A stretch of DNA of 64,000 nt from Geodermatophilus obscurus. GTDB lineage: Bacteria > Actinomycetota > Actinomycetes > Mycobacteriales > Geodermatophilaceae. Positions 8,673 to 17,039 of the stretch are shown here, in pieces. The notes under the pieces were generated by a model, which saw nothing but the letters and a program-made list of their open reading frames with translations, did no database searches and had not been told where the DNA came from. How positions within the stretch are numbered: position 1 is the first letter of the stretch; every line of letters starts with the position of its first letter. The stretch lies in the NCBI RefSeq assembly GCF_900143215.1, contig NZ_FRDM01000001.1, positions 248,001 to 312,000 on the forward strand, given 5' to 3'. The translations under genes and the position numbers were made by a program.

Positions 8673-9467
8673 TCACCGGTGTGCGGGCACCCGCTCGGCC
8701 AGGAACTCCTCCCAGGTCCGCTGGCCGACGGCTCGCTCCGGCGCCAGGTTCGCCCCGGCCCGGAACGCGCGAGCCGCATCTCCAGGGGTCCGGACCGGCA
8801 TGGTCAGCCGGTGCCGACCCCGTGCCCGGAGGTAACTGCGGATCAGCTCGTCCATCCCGTACACACGCGGCCCGCCGAGGTCGGGCACCAGCCCGGCCGG
8901 CCGGTCGAGGGCCAGCTCGACCAGCCGGGCCGCCACCTCACCGGCGTCGACCGGCTGGAACCGGAAGCCGGTCGGAACGGGGATCACCGGCATCTTCGCC
9001 ATCCCCTGCACCGTGGCCAGGGTCAACTCGTGGAACTGGGTGGCTCGCAGGGTGGTCCACGGCAGTCCTGACTCGGCGATGATCCGCTCGGCGGCCAGCT
9101 TGGCGGCGAAGTAGCCGAACATGGTCCGGTCCATCCGGCCGGTCACCGGGATGCGGTCGGCGCCCACCACGGAGATGAACACGAGGTGCCGGACGCCGGA
9201 CGCGGCAGCCGCGTCGACCAGCCGACGGGCCTTGACGTCGTCGCCCTTGGCGGTGCCGGCCAGGTGCACGATCGTGTCCACGCCCTGCACGGCGGCGTCG
9301 ACACCCTCGCCGCTGACCAGGTCGCCGGTCACGAACTCGACACCCTCCGCCGGCTCGTGACTGCCTCGGCTGAGCACACGCACCGCGCCGGCGGCCTCCG
9401 CCAGCAGCGGGGTGACCAGGCGTCCCAGCGTGCCCGTGCCGCCGGTCACCAGGATCGGGGTTCCCAT
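8673..9467 (-). CDS. NmrA-like NAD(P)-binding oxidoreductase
   Basis: A 264-residue atypical short-chain dehydrogenase. The nucleotide-binding motif is ILVTGGTGTLGR at the N-terminus, followed by GVDTIVHLAG and an F-x-x-K region (FGYFAAKLAAERII) in place of the YxxxK pair. This is the NmrA/quinone-reductase-like branch. It is divergent from the ECF41-type sigma factor gene at 9563. ECF41 sigma factors are known to sit beside and control a gene for a carboxymuconolactone decarboxylase, oxidoreductase or epimerase, so this gene is the probable target of the sigma factor. The substrate is not known. Confidence 0.88.
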   Translation of the reverse strand: MGTPILVTGGTGTLGRLVTPLLAEAAGAVRVLSRGSHEPAEGVEFVTGDLVSGEGVDAAVQGVDTIVHLAGTAKGDDVKARRLVDAAAASGVRHLVFISVVGADRIPVTGRMDRTMFGYFAAKLAAERIIAESGLPWTTLRATQFHELTLATVQGMAKMPVIPVPTGFRFQPVDAGEVAARLVELALDRPAGLVPDLGGPRVYGMDELIRSYLRARGRHRLTMPVRTPGDAARAFRAGANLAPERAVGQRTWEEFLAERVPAHR

Positions 9468-9489
9468 GGTCTTCTCCCATCTCGTCGGT

Positions 9490-9529
9490 CCGGAAGTGCC
9501 CTTCCGGTCACATCCGCGGGGTCCCGCGG
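9490..9529. promoter_or_regulatory. Two adjacent hairpins in the leader before the NmrA-like gene
   Basis: CCGGAAG/CTTCCGG with a 4-base loop (9490-9507) and CCGCGGG/CCCGCGG with a 2-base loop (9514-9529). Both lie between the nmrA-like start and the candidate sigma-factor promoter, so they would be in its 5' leader. Their role is unknown. Confidence 0.5.
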
Positions 9530-9538
9530 GTCTACGCC

Positions 9539-9568
9539 TGTGACACGGCGCGACGAGGGGATGTGACA
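9539..9568 (-). promoter_or_regulatory. Candidate ECF41 promoter elements (TGTCACA)
   Basis: Read on the minus strand, TGTCACA occurs at 9568-9562 and again at 9545-9539. TGTCACA is the -35 element described for ECF41 sigma factors. Sixteen bases after the first copy the sequence reads TGTC, one base from the expected CGTC -10. Transcription would run towards the NmrA-like gene. The spacing and partial -10 match make this a candidate only. Confidence 0.45.
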
Positions 9569-10456
9569 GACGTGGACGACCGCGCGTGGTTGGCCCAGCG
9601 GTTCGAGGAGCAGCGGCCGCGGCTGCGGGCGGTGGCCTATCGCATGCTCGGGTCGGTGAGCGAGGCCGACGACGCCGTCCAGGAGGCCTGGCTGCGGCTG
9701 AGCCGGTCGGATCCGAGTGCGGTCGAGAACCTGGGTGCCTGGCTGACCACGGTGGTGGCGCGGGTCGCGCTGAACCTGCTGCGCTCCCGCGCGCAGCGGC
9801 GGGAGGAGCCGCTCGACGTGCACGTGCCCGACCCGATCGTCAGCCGCGAATCCGGGCTCGACCCGGAGCACGAGGCGGTGCTCGCCGACTCGGTCGGGCT
9901 CGCGCTGCTGGTGGTGCTCGAGACGCTGACGCCGGCTGAGCGGCTCGCCTTCGTGCTGCACGACATGTTCGGCGTGCCCTTCGAGGAGATCGCGCCGATG
10001 ATCGAGCGCACGCCGGCCGCTGCGCGGCAGCTGGCCAGCCGCGCCCGCCGCCGGGTTCGAGGACGAGCGCCGGCTCCGGATCCGGATCTCGCCCGCCAAC
10101 GGGCGGTCGTCGACGCCTTCTTCGCCGCCGCCCGCAACGGCGACTTCGACGGCCTCGTCGCCGTGCTGGATCCGGACGTCGTGCTGCGGTCCGACGGCGG
10201 AACCAGGCGCACCCGCCTGTCGGTGGTCTACAGAGGCGCATCGACGGTGGCCGAGCAGGCGATCACCTTCGGCCGGCTCTCGCCCTTCGCGCGGCCGGCG
10301 CTGGTCAACGGTGCCGCCGGAGTGGTGGTCGCGGCGCAGGGCCGCCCACTGTCGGTCATGGGCTTCACCGTCACCGACGGGCGGATCGTCGCCATCGACG
10401 TGCTCTCCGACCCGGACCGCCTGGCCCGCCTCGACCTCGCCGTGCTCGACGACTGA
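9563..10456 (+). CDS. sigJ: ECF sigma factor, SigJ/ECF41 type
   Basis: A 297-residue sigma factor. Region 2 (residues about 12-75: RAVAYRMLGSVSEADDAVQEAWLRL) and region 4 (about 115-165) are followed by a SnoaL-like C-terminal domain (about 180-290). The linker motif VPDPIV and the C-terminal SDGGTRRT and SDPDRLARL correspond to the conserved linker, DGGGK and NPDKL motifs of ECF41. In that group the C-terminal domain replaces an anti-sigma factor as the activity switch, and no anti-sigma gene is seen nearby. The GTG start at 9563 lies within one of the TGTGACA copies. The likely target is the divergent NmrA-like gene. Confidence 0.9.
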   Translation: MTDVDDRAWLAQRFEEQRPRLRAVAYRMLGSVSEADDAVQEAWLRLSRSDPSAVENLGAWLTTVVARVALNLLRSRAQRREEPLDVHVPDPIVSRESGLDPEHEAVLADSVGLALLVVLETLTPAERLAFVLHDMFGVPFEEIAPMIERTPAAARQLASRARRRVRGRAPAPDPDLARQRAVVDAFFAAARNGDFDGLVAVLDPDVVLRSDGGTRRTRLSVVYRGASTVAEQAITFGRLSPFARPALVNGAAGVVVAAQGRPLSVMGFTVTDGRIVAIDVLSDPDRLARLDLAVLDD

Positions 10457-10918
10457 TCATCCACGGCAGCGGCTCTTGATCATCGTGGCCAGCCGCATGC
10501 CTGCTCGTTAGCGGCCATGCGGGCGGCATGGCGCACGACGACGAAGGGGTGTTCATGGCCCCTTCCCGGACGTGGGAAGCAACCGCCGCCTGGCAAGGCG
10601 GGGGCGAAACCGGCAAGTGGCATGAGCGACTGCCGCTGGGGCCCGGTGACGCGCCCCGGGTCTCGTGCCGCTTGCATGCGGGCTACTCCTGCGGGATCAG
10701 GGCAGCGTAGTGGGCCTGCTCGGCCTGATCTCGAGTGCGAGCAGAGCACCGGCCGGCATCCCGCTACCGGCCGAGGACGGTGGTGCGAGGCGTCACGCCC
10801 GCTGGCGAGTCCCGGTCACGCGTCGCCGACGAGGGCGACTGCGGCCCGGAGCGCGATCAGCCTCAACGCGAACGATGTCGCGGGACACCTCCCGCACGGT
10901 GTCCCGGCATCTCTGTCG
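10457..10918. other. Intergenic region with palindromic sequence, no supported gene
   Basis: About 460 bases between sigJ and tRNA-Gly. TGATCATC occurs twice near its start (about 10456 and 10478), and GAAGGGG/CCCCTTC form a hairpin at 10543-10565 that could end sigJ transcription. Imperfect inverted sequence rich in GCCATGC/GCATGCC lies in between. Frames in the region have no ribosome site or family resemblance. Confidence 0.5.
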
Positions 10919-10989
10919 AGCGGGTGACGGGAATCGAACCCGCATGGCCAGCTTGGAAGGCTGGGGCTCTACCATTGAGCTACACCCGC
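10919..10989 (-). tRNA. tRNA-Gly (anticodon TCC)
   Basis: Seventy-one bases with acceptor arms GCGGGTG/CACCCGC, D-arm TAGCTCAATGGTAGAGC, anticodon loop CTTCCAA with anticodon TCC, and T-arm GGGTTCGATTCCC. CCA is not encoded. Confidence 0.95.
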
Positions 10990-11077
10990 GACGGTGCCCC
11001 GACAGCGTAGCCGCTGGCGTTCCGGCCACCTGCGCCGCGTCGTCCCCGCTCGGACGGGACCTAGACTCGACCCGCCA

Positions 11078-11151
11078 CGGGGTGTGGCGCAGCTTGGTAG
11101 CGCACCCGCTTTGGGAGCGGGGGGCCGCAGGTTCAAATCCTGTCACCCCGA
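11078..11151 (+). tRNA. tRNA-Pro (anticodon TGG)
   Basis: Seventy-four bases with acceptor arms CGGGGTG/CACCCCG, anticodon loop TTTGGGA with anticodon TGG, and T-arm AGGTTCAAATCCT. It lies about 130 bases upstream of tig, the usual actinobacterial arrangement. Confidence 0.95.
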
Positions 11152-11279
11152 CCGTCTCCGTCCTCCCGGTCCGCCGGACCGGCGTCCCCGCGGCTGTCTC
11201 TAGACTCGGGGGTCGACCCGGCGTCGTCCGTCTTGCCCGGCGCCCCATCCCCATCTGTCGATCGAGGAGCACTGCCGCT

Positions 11280-12755
11280 GTGAAGAGCACCATCGAGGAA
11301 CTGGGCCCCACGCGGGTCCGGATGGCGATCGAGGTGCCGTGGGGGGACCTGGACCACGCCTTCGGTGAGGTCTACAAGGAGCTCGGCCGCCAGGTGCGCG
11401 TGCCCGGCTTCCGCCCCGGCAAGGTGCCCAACCGGGTGCTCGACCAGCGCGTCGGCCGGCCGCTCGTCCTCGAGCAGGTCATCAACCACGCCATCCCCGA
11501 GGTCTACTCCGAGGTCGTGCGGGAGAACCAGGTGCGCGTCCTGGGCCAGCCGGACATCGAGGTGACCCGCCTCGACGACAACGACACCCTCGCCTTCACC
11601 GCCGAGGTCGACGTCGCCCCCAAGGTCGAGGTGCCGTCGCTGGACGAGCTCGCGGTCACCGTCGACGACGTCGAGGTCACCGACGAGGAGATCGACCAGC
11701 AGATCTCGGTCATGCGCGAGCGCTTCGGCATGCTCACCGGCGTCGACCGCGCCGCCCAGGACGGTGACTTCGTCTCCATCGACCTCGAGGCCAAGCTCGG
11801 CGACGAGGTCCTCGAGGACGGCTCGACCACCGGCATGTCCTACGAGGTCGGCTCCGGCAACCTCATGGAGGGCCTCGACGACGCCGTCCGCGGGCTGTCC
11901 GCCGACGAGTCCACCACCTTCCAGACCGCGCTGCTCCAGGGCCCGAACGCCGGCGAGACGGCCGACGTCACCGTCACCGTCCGCTCGGTGAAGACCAAGG
12001 AGCTGCCGGAGCTGGACGACGAGTTCGCCTCCACCGCCAGCGAGTTCGACACCCTCGAGGAGCTGCGGGAGGACGTGCGCACCCGGCTGGCTCGCACCAA
12101 GGTGCTGCAGCAGGGTGCGCAGGCCCGCGACAAGCTGGTCGAGCACCTGCTCGAGACCGTCGAGGTGCCGATCCCGGAGAACCTCGTCGAGCGCGAGATC
12201 GAGTGGCGCAACCAGGCCATGCAGAACGAGCTGCAGCAGGCCGGCATGGACTGGGACTCGTTCCTGCAGATGTCCGGGGTCGAGAGCCAGGAGGCCTACG
12301 ACGCCGACCAGCGGAAGAACATCGAGGAGGCGGTGCGCACCCAGTTCATCCTGGACGCCATCGCCGACGCCCGTGAGGTCACCGTCGACAACGACGACCT
12401 CTCGGCGCAGATCATGGCCCAGGCCCAGCGCAACCGGATGAGCCCGGAGCAGTACGCCCAGCAGCTGCAGCAGGGCGGCAACATCGCCGAGTTCGTCGCC
12501 GACGTCCGCCGCACCAAGACCCTCGCCCAGCTCCTGGAGCAGACGACGATCACCGACGCCTCGGGCAACGTGGTCGACCTCGAGGCGCTGCGGCCGAGGA
12601 CGGTGCAGGCCCCGGCCGACGCCGAGGACGCCGACGCCGAGGACGCCGACGCCGAGGACGCCGAGGAGGCCCCGGACGCCGAGGTCGCCGACGCGACCGC
12701 CGCCGAGGCGACCGAGGGCGCGACCGAGGACACCGAGGACGTCACCAAGAGCTGA
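11280..12755 (+). CDS. tig: Trigger factor
   Basis: Ribosome-associated chaperone and peptidyl-prolyl isomerase, 491 residues. The ribosome-binding domain has the signature GFRPGKVPNRV (residue about 44), then the FKBP-type domain (about 165-245, GDFVSIDLEA ... GPNAGETADV) and the helical C-terminal domain. GTG start chosen because homology begins at once (KSTIEELGPTRVRM). The last 50 residues are a low-complexity acidic tail built from DAEDADAED repeats. The gene precedes clpP1-clpP2, the classic actinobacterial order, and ends in a strong hairpin. Confidence 0.97.
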   Translation: MKSTIEELGPTRVRMAIEVPWGDLDHAFGEVYKELGRQVRVPGFRPGKVPNRVLDQRVGRPLVLEQVINHAIPEVYSEVVRENQVRVLGQPDIEVTRLDDNDTLAFTAEVDVAPKVEVPSLDELAVTVDDVEVTDEEIDQQISVMRERFGMLTGVDRAAQDGDFVSIDLEAKLGDEVLEDGSTTGMSYEVGSGNLMEGLDDAVRGLSADESTTFQTALLQGPNAGETADVTVTVRSVKTKELPELDDEFASTASEFDTLEELREDVRTRLARTKVLQQGAQARDKLVEHLLETVEVPIPENLVEREIEWRNQAMQNELQQAGMDWDSFLQMSGVESQEAYDADQRKNIEEAVRTQFILDAIADAREVTVDNDDLSAQIMAQAQRNRMSPEQYAQQLQQGGNIAEFVADVRRTKTLAQLLEQTTITDASGNVVDLEALRPRTVQAPADAEDADAEDADAEDAEEAPDAEVADATAAEATEGATEDTEDVTKS

Positions 12756-12792
12756 GAGCGGCCACCCGAGCACGCTCGCGGCGAGCCGCGCA

Positions 12793-12841
12793 CGACCGAC
12801 GCCGTCCCACCCCGGGCTCCGGGGAGGGGCGGCGTCGGTCG
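12793..12841 (+). terminator. Hairpin terminator after tig
   Basis: CGACCGACGCCG (12793-12804) pairs perfectly with CGGCGTCGGTCG (12830-12841), and the loop can pair further. There is no T tract, as is common in actinobacteria. Confidence 0.75.
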
Positions 12842-12872
12842 TCCCGGGAGGCGATGGACCGGCCGGCCGCTG

Positions 12873-12883
12873 CGCCCACGGCG
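12873..12883. promoter_or_regulatory. Candidate ClgR binding site upstream of clpP1
   Basis: CGCCCACGGCG followed by AA fits the ClgR consensus CGCYNANRGCGWW at every defined position. ClgR activates clpP genes in actinobacteria. It lies about 175 bases before the clpP1 start and about 42 bases before a possible -10 (TAGGGT at 12925-12930). Confidence 0.6.
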
Positions 12884-13047
12884 AACACCCCCCGCGTCGG
12901 GACTGCCCCCTCCAGCACGCGCGTTAGGGTCGACGCAGACCCAGATCGGCACCGGGTACACCGCACCGCGGCGGTGCCCGGCCCGGCACCACCAGCCCCG
13001 CCCAGCGAGACCGACTGCACGACAGTCCAACGGAGGTCACCGCACCC

Positions 13048-13683
13048 GTGAGCACCAACCCGAACCAGGCGAGCGCGCCGCTCCTGCGTGGCGCCGCCGG
13101 GGGGATGAACCTCGGCGACTCCGTCTACGAGCGCCTGCTGCGCGAGCGCATCATCTTCCTGGGCACCCAGGTCGACGACGTCATCGCCAACCAGCTGGCC
13201 GCGCAGATGCTGCTGCTGTCGGCTGAGGACCCCAAGCAGGACATCCACCTGTACATCAACTCGCCCGGCGGCTCGGTGAGCGCCGGCATGGCCATCTACG
13301 ACACGATGCAATTCATCGACTGCGACGTGGCCACCTACGGCATGGGCCTGGCCGCCTCGATGGGCCAGTTCCTGCTGACCGCCGGCTCCAAGGGCAAGCG
13401 CTACGCCCTGCCGCACGCGCGGATCATGATGCACCAGCCCTCGGCCGGCGTCGGCGGCACCGCGGCCGACATCGCCATCCAGGCCGACCTGTTCCGGCGC
13501 ACGAAGCGCGAGCTCAACGAGCTGCAGTCCTTCCACACCGGCCAGCCGATCGAGCAGATCGAGCGGGACTCCGACCGCGACCGCTGGTTCACCGCGCAGG
13601 AGGCCCTCGAGTACGGCTTCGTCGACCACGTCGTCAGCCGTGCCGCCATGACCGACCAGGCCAACCCGGTCACCGACAACTGA
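13048..13683 (+). CDS. clpP1: ATP-dependent Clp protease proteolytic subunit 1
   Basis: Serine peptidase of 211 residues that forms the Clp barrel. The catalytic triad is Ser104 ([10 protein letters not shown]), His129 (MMHQPS) and Asp178 (DRDRW). The GTG start at 13048 follows an AGGTC-type weak site and leaves a 20-residue N-terminal extension before [11 protein letters not shown], part of which may be a processed propeptide. It is followed after 18 bases by a second clpP. In actinobacteria ClpP1 and ClpP2 form a mixed tetradecamer, so the two proteins very likely act together with ClpX (14611) and ClpC. Confidence 0.97.
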   Translation: MSTNPNQASAPLLRGAAGGMNLGDSVYERLLRERIIFLGTQVDDVIANQLAAQMLLLSAEDPKQDIHLYINSPGGSVSAGMAIYDTMQFIDCDVATYGMGLAASMGQFLLTAGSKGKRYALPHARIMMHQPSAGVGGTAADIAIQADLFRRTKRELNELQSFHTGQPIEQIERDSDRDRWFTAQEALEYGFVDHVVSRAAMTDQANPVTDN

Positions 13684-13701
13684 CGGTTCGGAGGAACTGA
13701 C

Positions 13702-14328
13702 ATGAGCTTCGAGATGCCCTCCAGCCGTTACATCCTGCCCTCCTTCGTGGAGCGCACGAGCTACGGCATGAAGGAGTCCAACCCGTACAACAAGCTCTTC
13801 GAGGAGCGGATCATCTTCCTCGGGGTGCAGATCGACGACGCGTCGGCCAACGACGTGATGGCCCAGCTGATCACGCTGGAGTCCAGCGACCCCGACCGCG
13901 ACATCACGATCTACATCAACTCGCCCGGTGGCTCCTTCACCTCGCTGATGGCCATCTACGACACGATGATGTTCGTCCGGCCCGACATCCAGACCGTCTG
14001 CATGGGCCAGGCCGCCTCGGCCGCCGCCGTCCTGCTCGCGGCCGGCACCCCCGGCAAGCGCCTCGCGCTGCCGTACTCGCGCGTGCTGATCCACCAGCCC
14101 TCCGGCGAGGCCGGCGGTCAGGTCTCGGACCTGGAGATCCACGCCGCGGAGATCGAGCGGGTGCGCCTGCAGATGGAGCAGATCCTGGCGCGGCACACCG
14201 GCCGCACCGCCGAGCAGATCCGGGCCGACATCGACCGCGACAAGATCCTCACGGCCGAGGAGGCGAAGGCCTACGGCATCGTCGACGAGGTCATCCAGAG
14301 CCGGAAGCTGAACGCGCTCCCGGCCTGA
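13702..14328 (+). CDS. clpP2: ATP-dependent Clp protease proteolytic subunit 2
   Basis: Second ClpP subunit, 208 residues, with the triad Ser106 ([11 protein letters not shown]), His131 ([11 protein letters not shown]) and Asp180 (DIDRDK). It has its own ribosome site (GGAGG before ATG 13702). It shares the fold but is clearly diverged from ClpP1, as expected for a hetero-oligomeric pair. ATPase docking in such pairs is generally on the ClpP2 face; that is family knowledge and not visible here. A hairpin downstream separates it from clpX. Confidence 0.97.
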   Translation: MSFEMPSSRYILPSFVERTSYGMKESNPYNKLFEERIIFLGVQIDDASANDVMAQLITLESSDPDRDITIYINSPGGSFTSLMAIYDTMMFVRPDIQTVCMGQAASAAAVLLAAGTPGKRLALPYSRVLIHQPSGEAGGQVSDLEIHAAEIERVRLQMEQILARHTGRTAEQIRADIDRDKILTAEEAKAYGIVDEVIQSRKLNALPA

Positions 14329-14342
14329 TCACCCGAACCGGG

Positions 14343-14379
14343 ACGGGTCGAGTGTGCGCGTGTCGGGCGCTCGACCCGT
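14343..14379 (+). terminator. Hairpin between clpP2 and clpX
   Basis: ACGGGTCGAG (14343-14352) and CTCGACCCGT (14370-14379) are perfect 10-base inverted arms with a 17-base loop, 15 bases after the clpP2 stop. Confidence 0.65.
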
Positions 14380-14610
14380 ACCGTCGGGGGACGCGGGACG
14401 CATGTGGTCACGGCGCCGCCCCCGCCGGGCGAGTCATCGCCCTCCGGGGTCGGGGCCAGCAGGTACGGTCGGCGAGCACCCGATCCCCGGCCCGACGTGC
14501 CGGGAGGAGAGCCTCGCCGGAGTGGGCCGAGCGCGGGACATCAGCACCATCAACAGGCGGGCTCCTGAGACACCAGGAGCCTGGAATCCCCCCGAGGTGG
14601 AGGTCAGCAG

Positions 14611-15882
14611 GTGGCACGAATCGGTGAGAGCGGTGACCTGCTCAAGTGCTCGTTCTGCGGGAAGAGCCAGAAGCAGGTCAAGAAGCTCATCGCTGGCCCC
14701 GGGGTCTACATCTGCGACGAGTGCATCGACCTCTGCAACGAGATCATCGAGGAAGAGCTCTCGGAGTCGTCGGACCTGAAGTTCGACGAGCTGCCGAAGC
14801 CCAAGGAGATCCACGACTTCCTCGAGCAGTACGTCATCGGCCAGGACAAGGCCAAGCGTGCGCTCTCGGTCGCGGTCTACAACCACTACAAGCGGGTGCA
14901 GGCCGGTAACCCCGGCGGTCGCGACGACTCCGTCGAGCTGGCCAAGTCCAACATCCTGCTGATGGGCCCGACCGGCTGCGGCAAGACCCACCTCGCCCAG
15001 ACGCTGGCCCGGATGCTCAACGTCCCGTTCGCCATCGCCGACGCCACGGCGCTCACCGAGGCCGGCTACGTCGGTGAGGACGTCGAGAACATCCTGCTCA
15101 AGCTGATCCAGGCCGCCGACTACGACGTCAAGCGGGCCGAGACCGGCATCATCTACATCGACGAGGTCGACAAGATCGCCCGCAAGAGCGAGAACCCGTC
15201 GATCACCCGCGACGTCTCCGGCGAGGGCGTGCAGCAGGCGCTGCTGAAGATCCTCGAGGGGACGACGGCGTCGGTGCCCCCGCAGGGTGGCCGCAAGCAC
15301 CCGCACCAGGAGTTCATCCAGATCGACACGACGAACGTGCTGTTCATCGTGGGCGGCGCCTTCGCCGGGCTGGAGAAGATCATCGAGCAGCGGGCCGGCA
15401 AGCAGGGGATCGGCTTCGGCGCCGAGGTCCGCGGCAAGAAGGAGATCGAGGAGGCCAACGCCTTCGCCGAGGTCATGCCCGAGGACCTGCTGAAGTTCGG
15501 GATGATCCCCGAGTTCGTCGGCCGGCTCCCCGTCATCACCAGCGTGGAGAAGCTGGACCGCGACGCGCTGATGAACATCCTGACCGAGCCGAAGAACGCC
15601 CTGGTGCGCCAGTACCGGCGGCTGTTCGAGCTCGACGGGGTGGAGCTGGAGTTCACCGACGACGCCCTCGAGTCGATCGCCGACCAGGCCATCCTCCGCG
15701 GCACCGGAGCCCGTGGGCTCCGCGCGATCATGGAGGAGGTCCTGCAGTCGGTGATGTACGACGTCCCCAGCCGGGACGACGTCGCCTCTGTGATGATCAC
15801 CAAGGAGGTCGTGCTCGAGCACGTCAACCCGACGATCGTGCCGCGCAAGCCCAGCCGGGAGCGCCGCGAGAAGTCGGCCTGA
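14611..15882 (+). CDS. clpX: ATP-dependent Clp protease ATPase subunit ClpX
   Basis: AAA+ unfoldase of 423 residues that feeds ClpP. The N-terminal zinc domain has CSFC and CDEC pairs (residues about 13-38). Walker A is GPTGCGKT (about 118-125), Walker [11 protein letters not shown] (about 180-189), the [22 protein letters not shown] pore-loop region follows, and the C-terminal AAA+ lid has [16 protein letters not shown] start at 14611 with GGAGG 13 bases upstream. The 282-base space before it holds the clpP2 hairpin and presumably its own promoter. Confidence 0.98.
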   Translation: MARIGESGDLLKCSFCGKSQKQVKKLIAGPGVYICDECIDLCNEIIEEELSESSDLKFDELPKPKEIHDFLEQYVIGQDKAKRALSVAVYNHYKRVQAGNPGGRDDSVELAKSNILLMGPTGCGKTHLAQTLARMLNVPFAIADATALTEAGYVGEDVENILLKLIQAADYDVKRAETGIIYIDEVDKIARKSENPSITRDVSGEGVQQALLKILEGTTASVPPQGGRKHPHQEFIQIDTTNVLFIVGGAFAGLEKIIEQRAGKQGIGFGAEVRGKKEIEEANAFAEVMPEDLLKFGMIPEFVGRLPVITSVEKLDRDALMNILTEPKNALVRQYRRLFELDGVELEFTDDALESIADQAILRGTGARGLRAIMEEVLQSVMYDVPSRDDVASVMITKEVVLEHVNPTIVPRKPSRERREKSA

Positions 15883-15898
15883 CCCCAGGCGCACCGCC

Positions 15899-15928
15899 GA
15901 CGGCCCGTCCCCCAGGGGGCGGGCCGTC
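15899..15928 (+). terminator. Hairpin terminator after clpX
   Basis: GACGGCCCG (15899-15907) and CGGGCCGTC (15920-15928) are perfect arms around a C/G-rich loop, 17 bases after the clpX stop. Confidence 0.8.
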
Positions 15929-15947
15929 GCGCTTCCCGGGGTCGTGT

Positions 15948-15994
15948 GTGCGCGGATCGGCAGGTCCTGGCCGAGGAACTGCCGGTCAGCGCAC
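15948..15994. repeat. 47-bp palindromic repeat, copy 1
   Basis: Outer arms GTGCGCGGATCGGCAG and CTGCCGGTCAGCGCAC pair with two mismatches. A second 47-bp copy in the same orientation lies at 16980-17026; about 36 of 47 positions agree, with the arms best conserved. The two copies bracket the DUF559-like gene. Confidence 0.75.
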
Positions 15995-16067
15995 TCGGTC
16001 GATAAGGACTGTCCACAGATCCCCCCGGCCGGCCTGCACCAGGCGTTCCGCGCAGCAGCCTCCCGGC

Positions 16068-16988
16068 ATGGCGTTCGACGTGTCGGCGGTGGTGGGCCCG
16101 CAGGGCTGGGTGACCAGCGAGGAGCTCCTCATCCGGGTGAGCCCGCGCACCGTGGGCTCGTGGGTCGCCGCCGGCAAGCTGGTCCGGCTGCGGCCCGGCG
16201 TCCTGGCCCTGCCGTCCGCGGCGCAGCAGTGGCGCACCCGGCTGGCCGCAGCACTCGAGGGACGGGAGGCAGTGGCCAGCCACGGCACGGCGCTGGCGCT
16301 GTGGGGCCTCGCGGCGCACCCGAGCGGTCCGGTGCACGTCTCCGTCGGCACTTCGATGAGCGCCCGCGGCTCCGCAGGGATGGTGGTACACCGGGCTCCG
16401 GCCATCTGGGCCGAACGGCGCCGCGTCGACGGGCTGGCGGTCACCTCGGTCGAGCGGTCCGTCGTCGACTCCTGGCCGCGGCCGGCCGGGCTCGACCGCA
16501 CGGCCGTCCGGGCGGCGGCCATCACCGCGGTGCGGGATCGGCACTGCTCACCGCGGGACCTCCTGACCGAGCTGGCGCGCCGACCCCGGCTCGGTGACCG
16601 CACGGAGCTGTCCCGCCTGGCGACGCTGCTGGCCGACGGCTGTCGCAGCGAGCTGGAGATCTGGGGCTGTCTCCAGGTGCTGCGCGCGCCCGGGATGCCG
16701 CCGTTCGTGCAGCAGCGCCGGGTGACGGTCGCCGGCCGCACGTTCGTCCTGGATGCCGGGTACGACGACGTCCTGCTGGCCGTGGAGATGGACGGGGCCG
16801 CCTGGCACGGGTCGCGCACCCAGCGAGAGGCCGACATCGCTCGGGACGCGCTGCTCGCGACGATCGGGTGGCAGACCCTGCGCTTCGGCTACGCGCGCAT
16901 GACGAGGTCTCCCGATGCCTGCCGTCGCGAGATCCTCGCTGCCCGGCAGGCCCGCTTGCGCCTCTTCGCGGCCGACCGGGTGCGCTGA
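16068..16988 (+). CDS. DUF559/AbiEi-like protein of unknown function
   Basis: A 306-residue protein. The N-terminus looks like a winged helix of the AbiEi antitoxin type ([37 protein letters not shown]). The C-terminus has the Vsr/DUF559 nuclease-like fold ([24 protein letters not shown] ... [11 protein letters not shown]). ATG at 16068 is chosen because homology starts there. Such genes occur in many scattered copies in actinobacteria and have no proven function. No toxin gene is adjacent. The gene is bracketed by two related 47-bp hairpins, one overlapping its stop codon, and sits convergent to valS, so it may be a later arrival in the core cluster. Confidence 0.78.
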   Translation: MAFDVSAVVGPQGWVTSEELLIRVSPRTVGSWVAAGKLVRLRPGVLALPSAAQQWRTRLAAALEGREAVASHGTALALWGLAAHPSGPVHVSVGTSMSARGSAGMVVHRAPAIWAERRRVDGLAVTSVERSVVDSWPRPAGLDRTAVRAAAITAVRDRHCSPRDLLTELARRPRLGDRTELSRLATLLADGCRSELEIWGCLQVLRAPGMPPFVQQRRVTVAGRTFVLDAGYDDVLLAVEMDGAAWHGSRTQREADIARDALLATIGWQTLRFGYARMTRSPDACRREILAARQARLRLFAADRVR

Positions 16989-17026
16989 TCGGCAGATCCT
17001 GAGTCGAGACCTGCCGACCAGCGCAC
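16980..17026. repeat. 47-bp palindromic repeat, copy 2
   Basis: GTGCGCTGATCGGCAG and CTGCCGACCAGCGCAC pair with one mismatch. It covers the stop codon of the DUF559-like gene and lies between two convergent genes, so it can also act as a bidirectional terminator. Confidence 0.8.
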
Positions 17027-17039
17027 ACAGACGCCGCGG

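Noticed and set aside
10517-10927. A 136-residue frame downstream of sigJ
   Set aside because: Composition typical of noncoding GC-rich DNA; it runs into tRNA-Gly and has no family resemblance.
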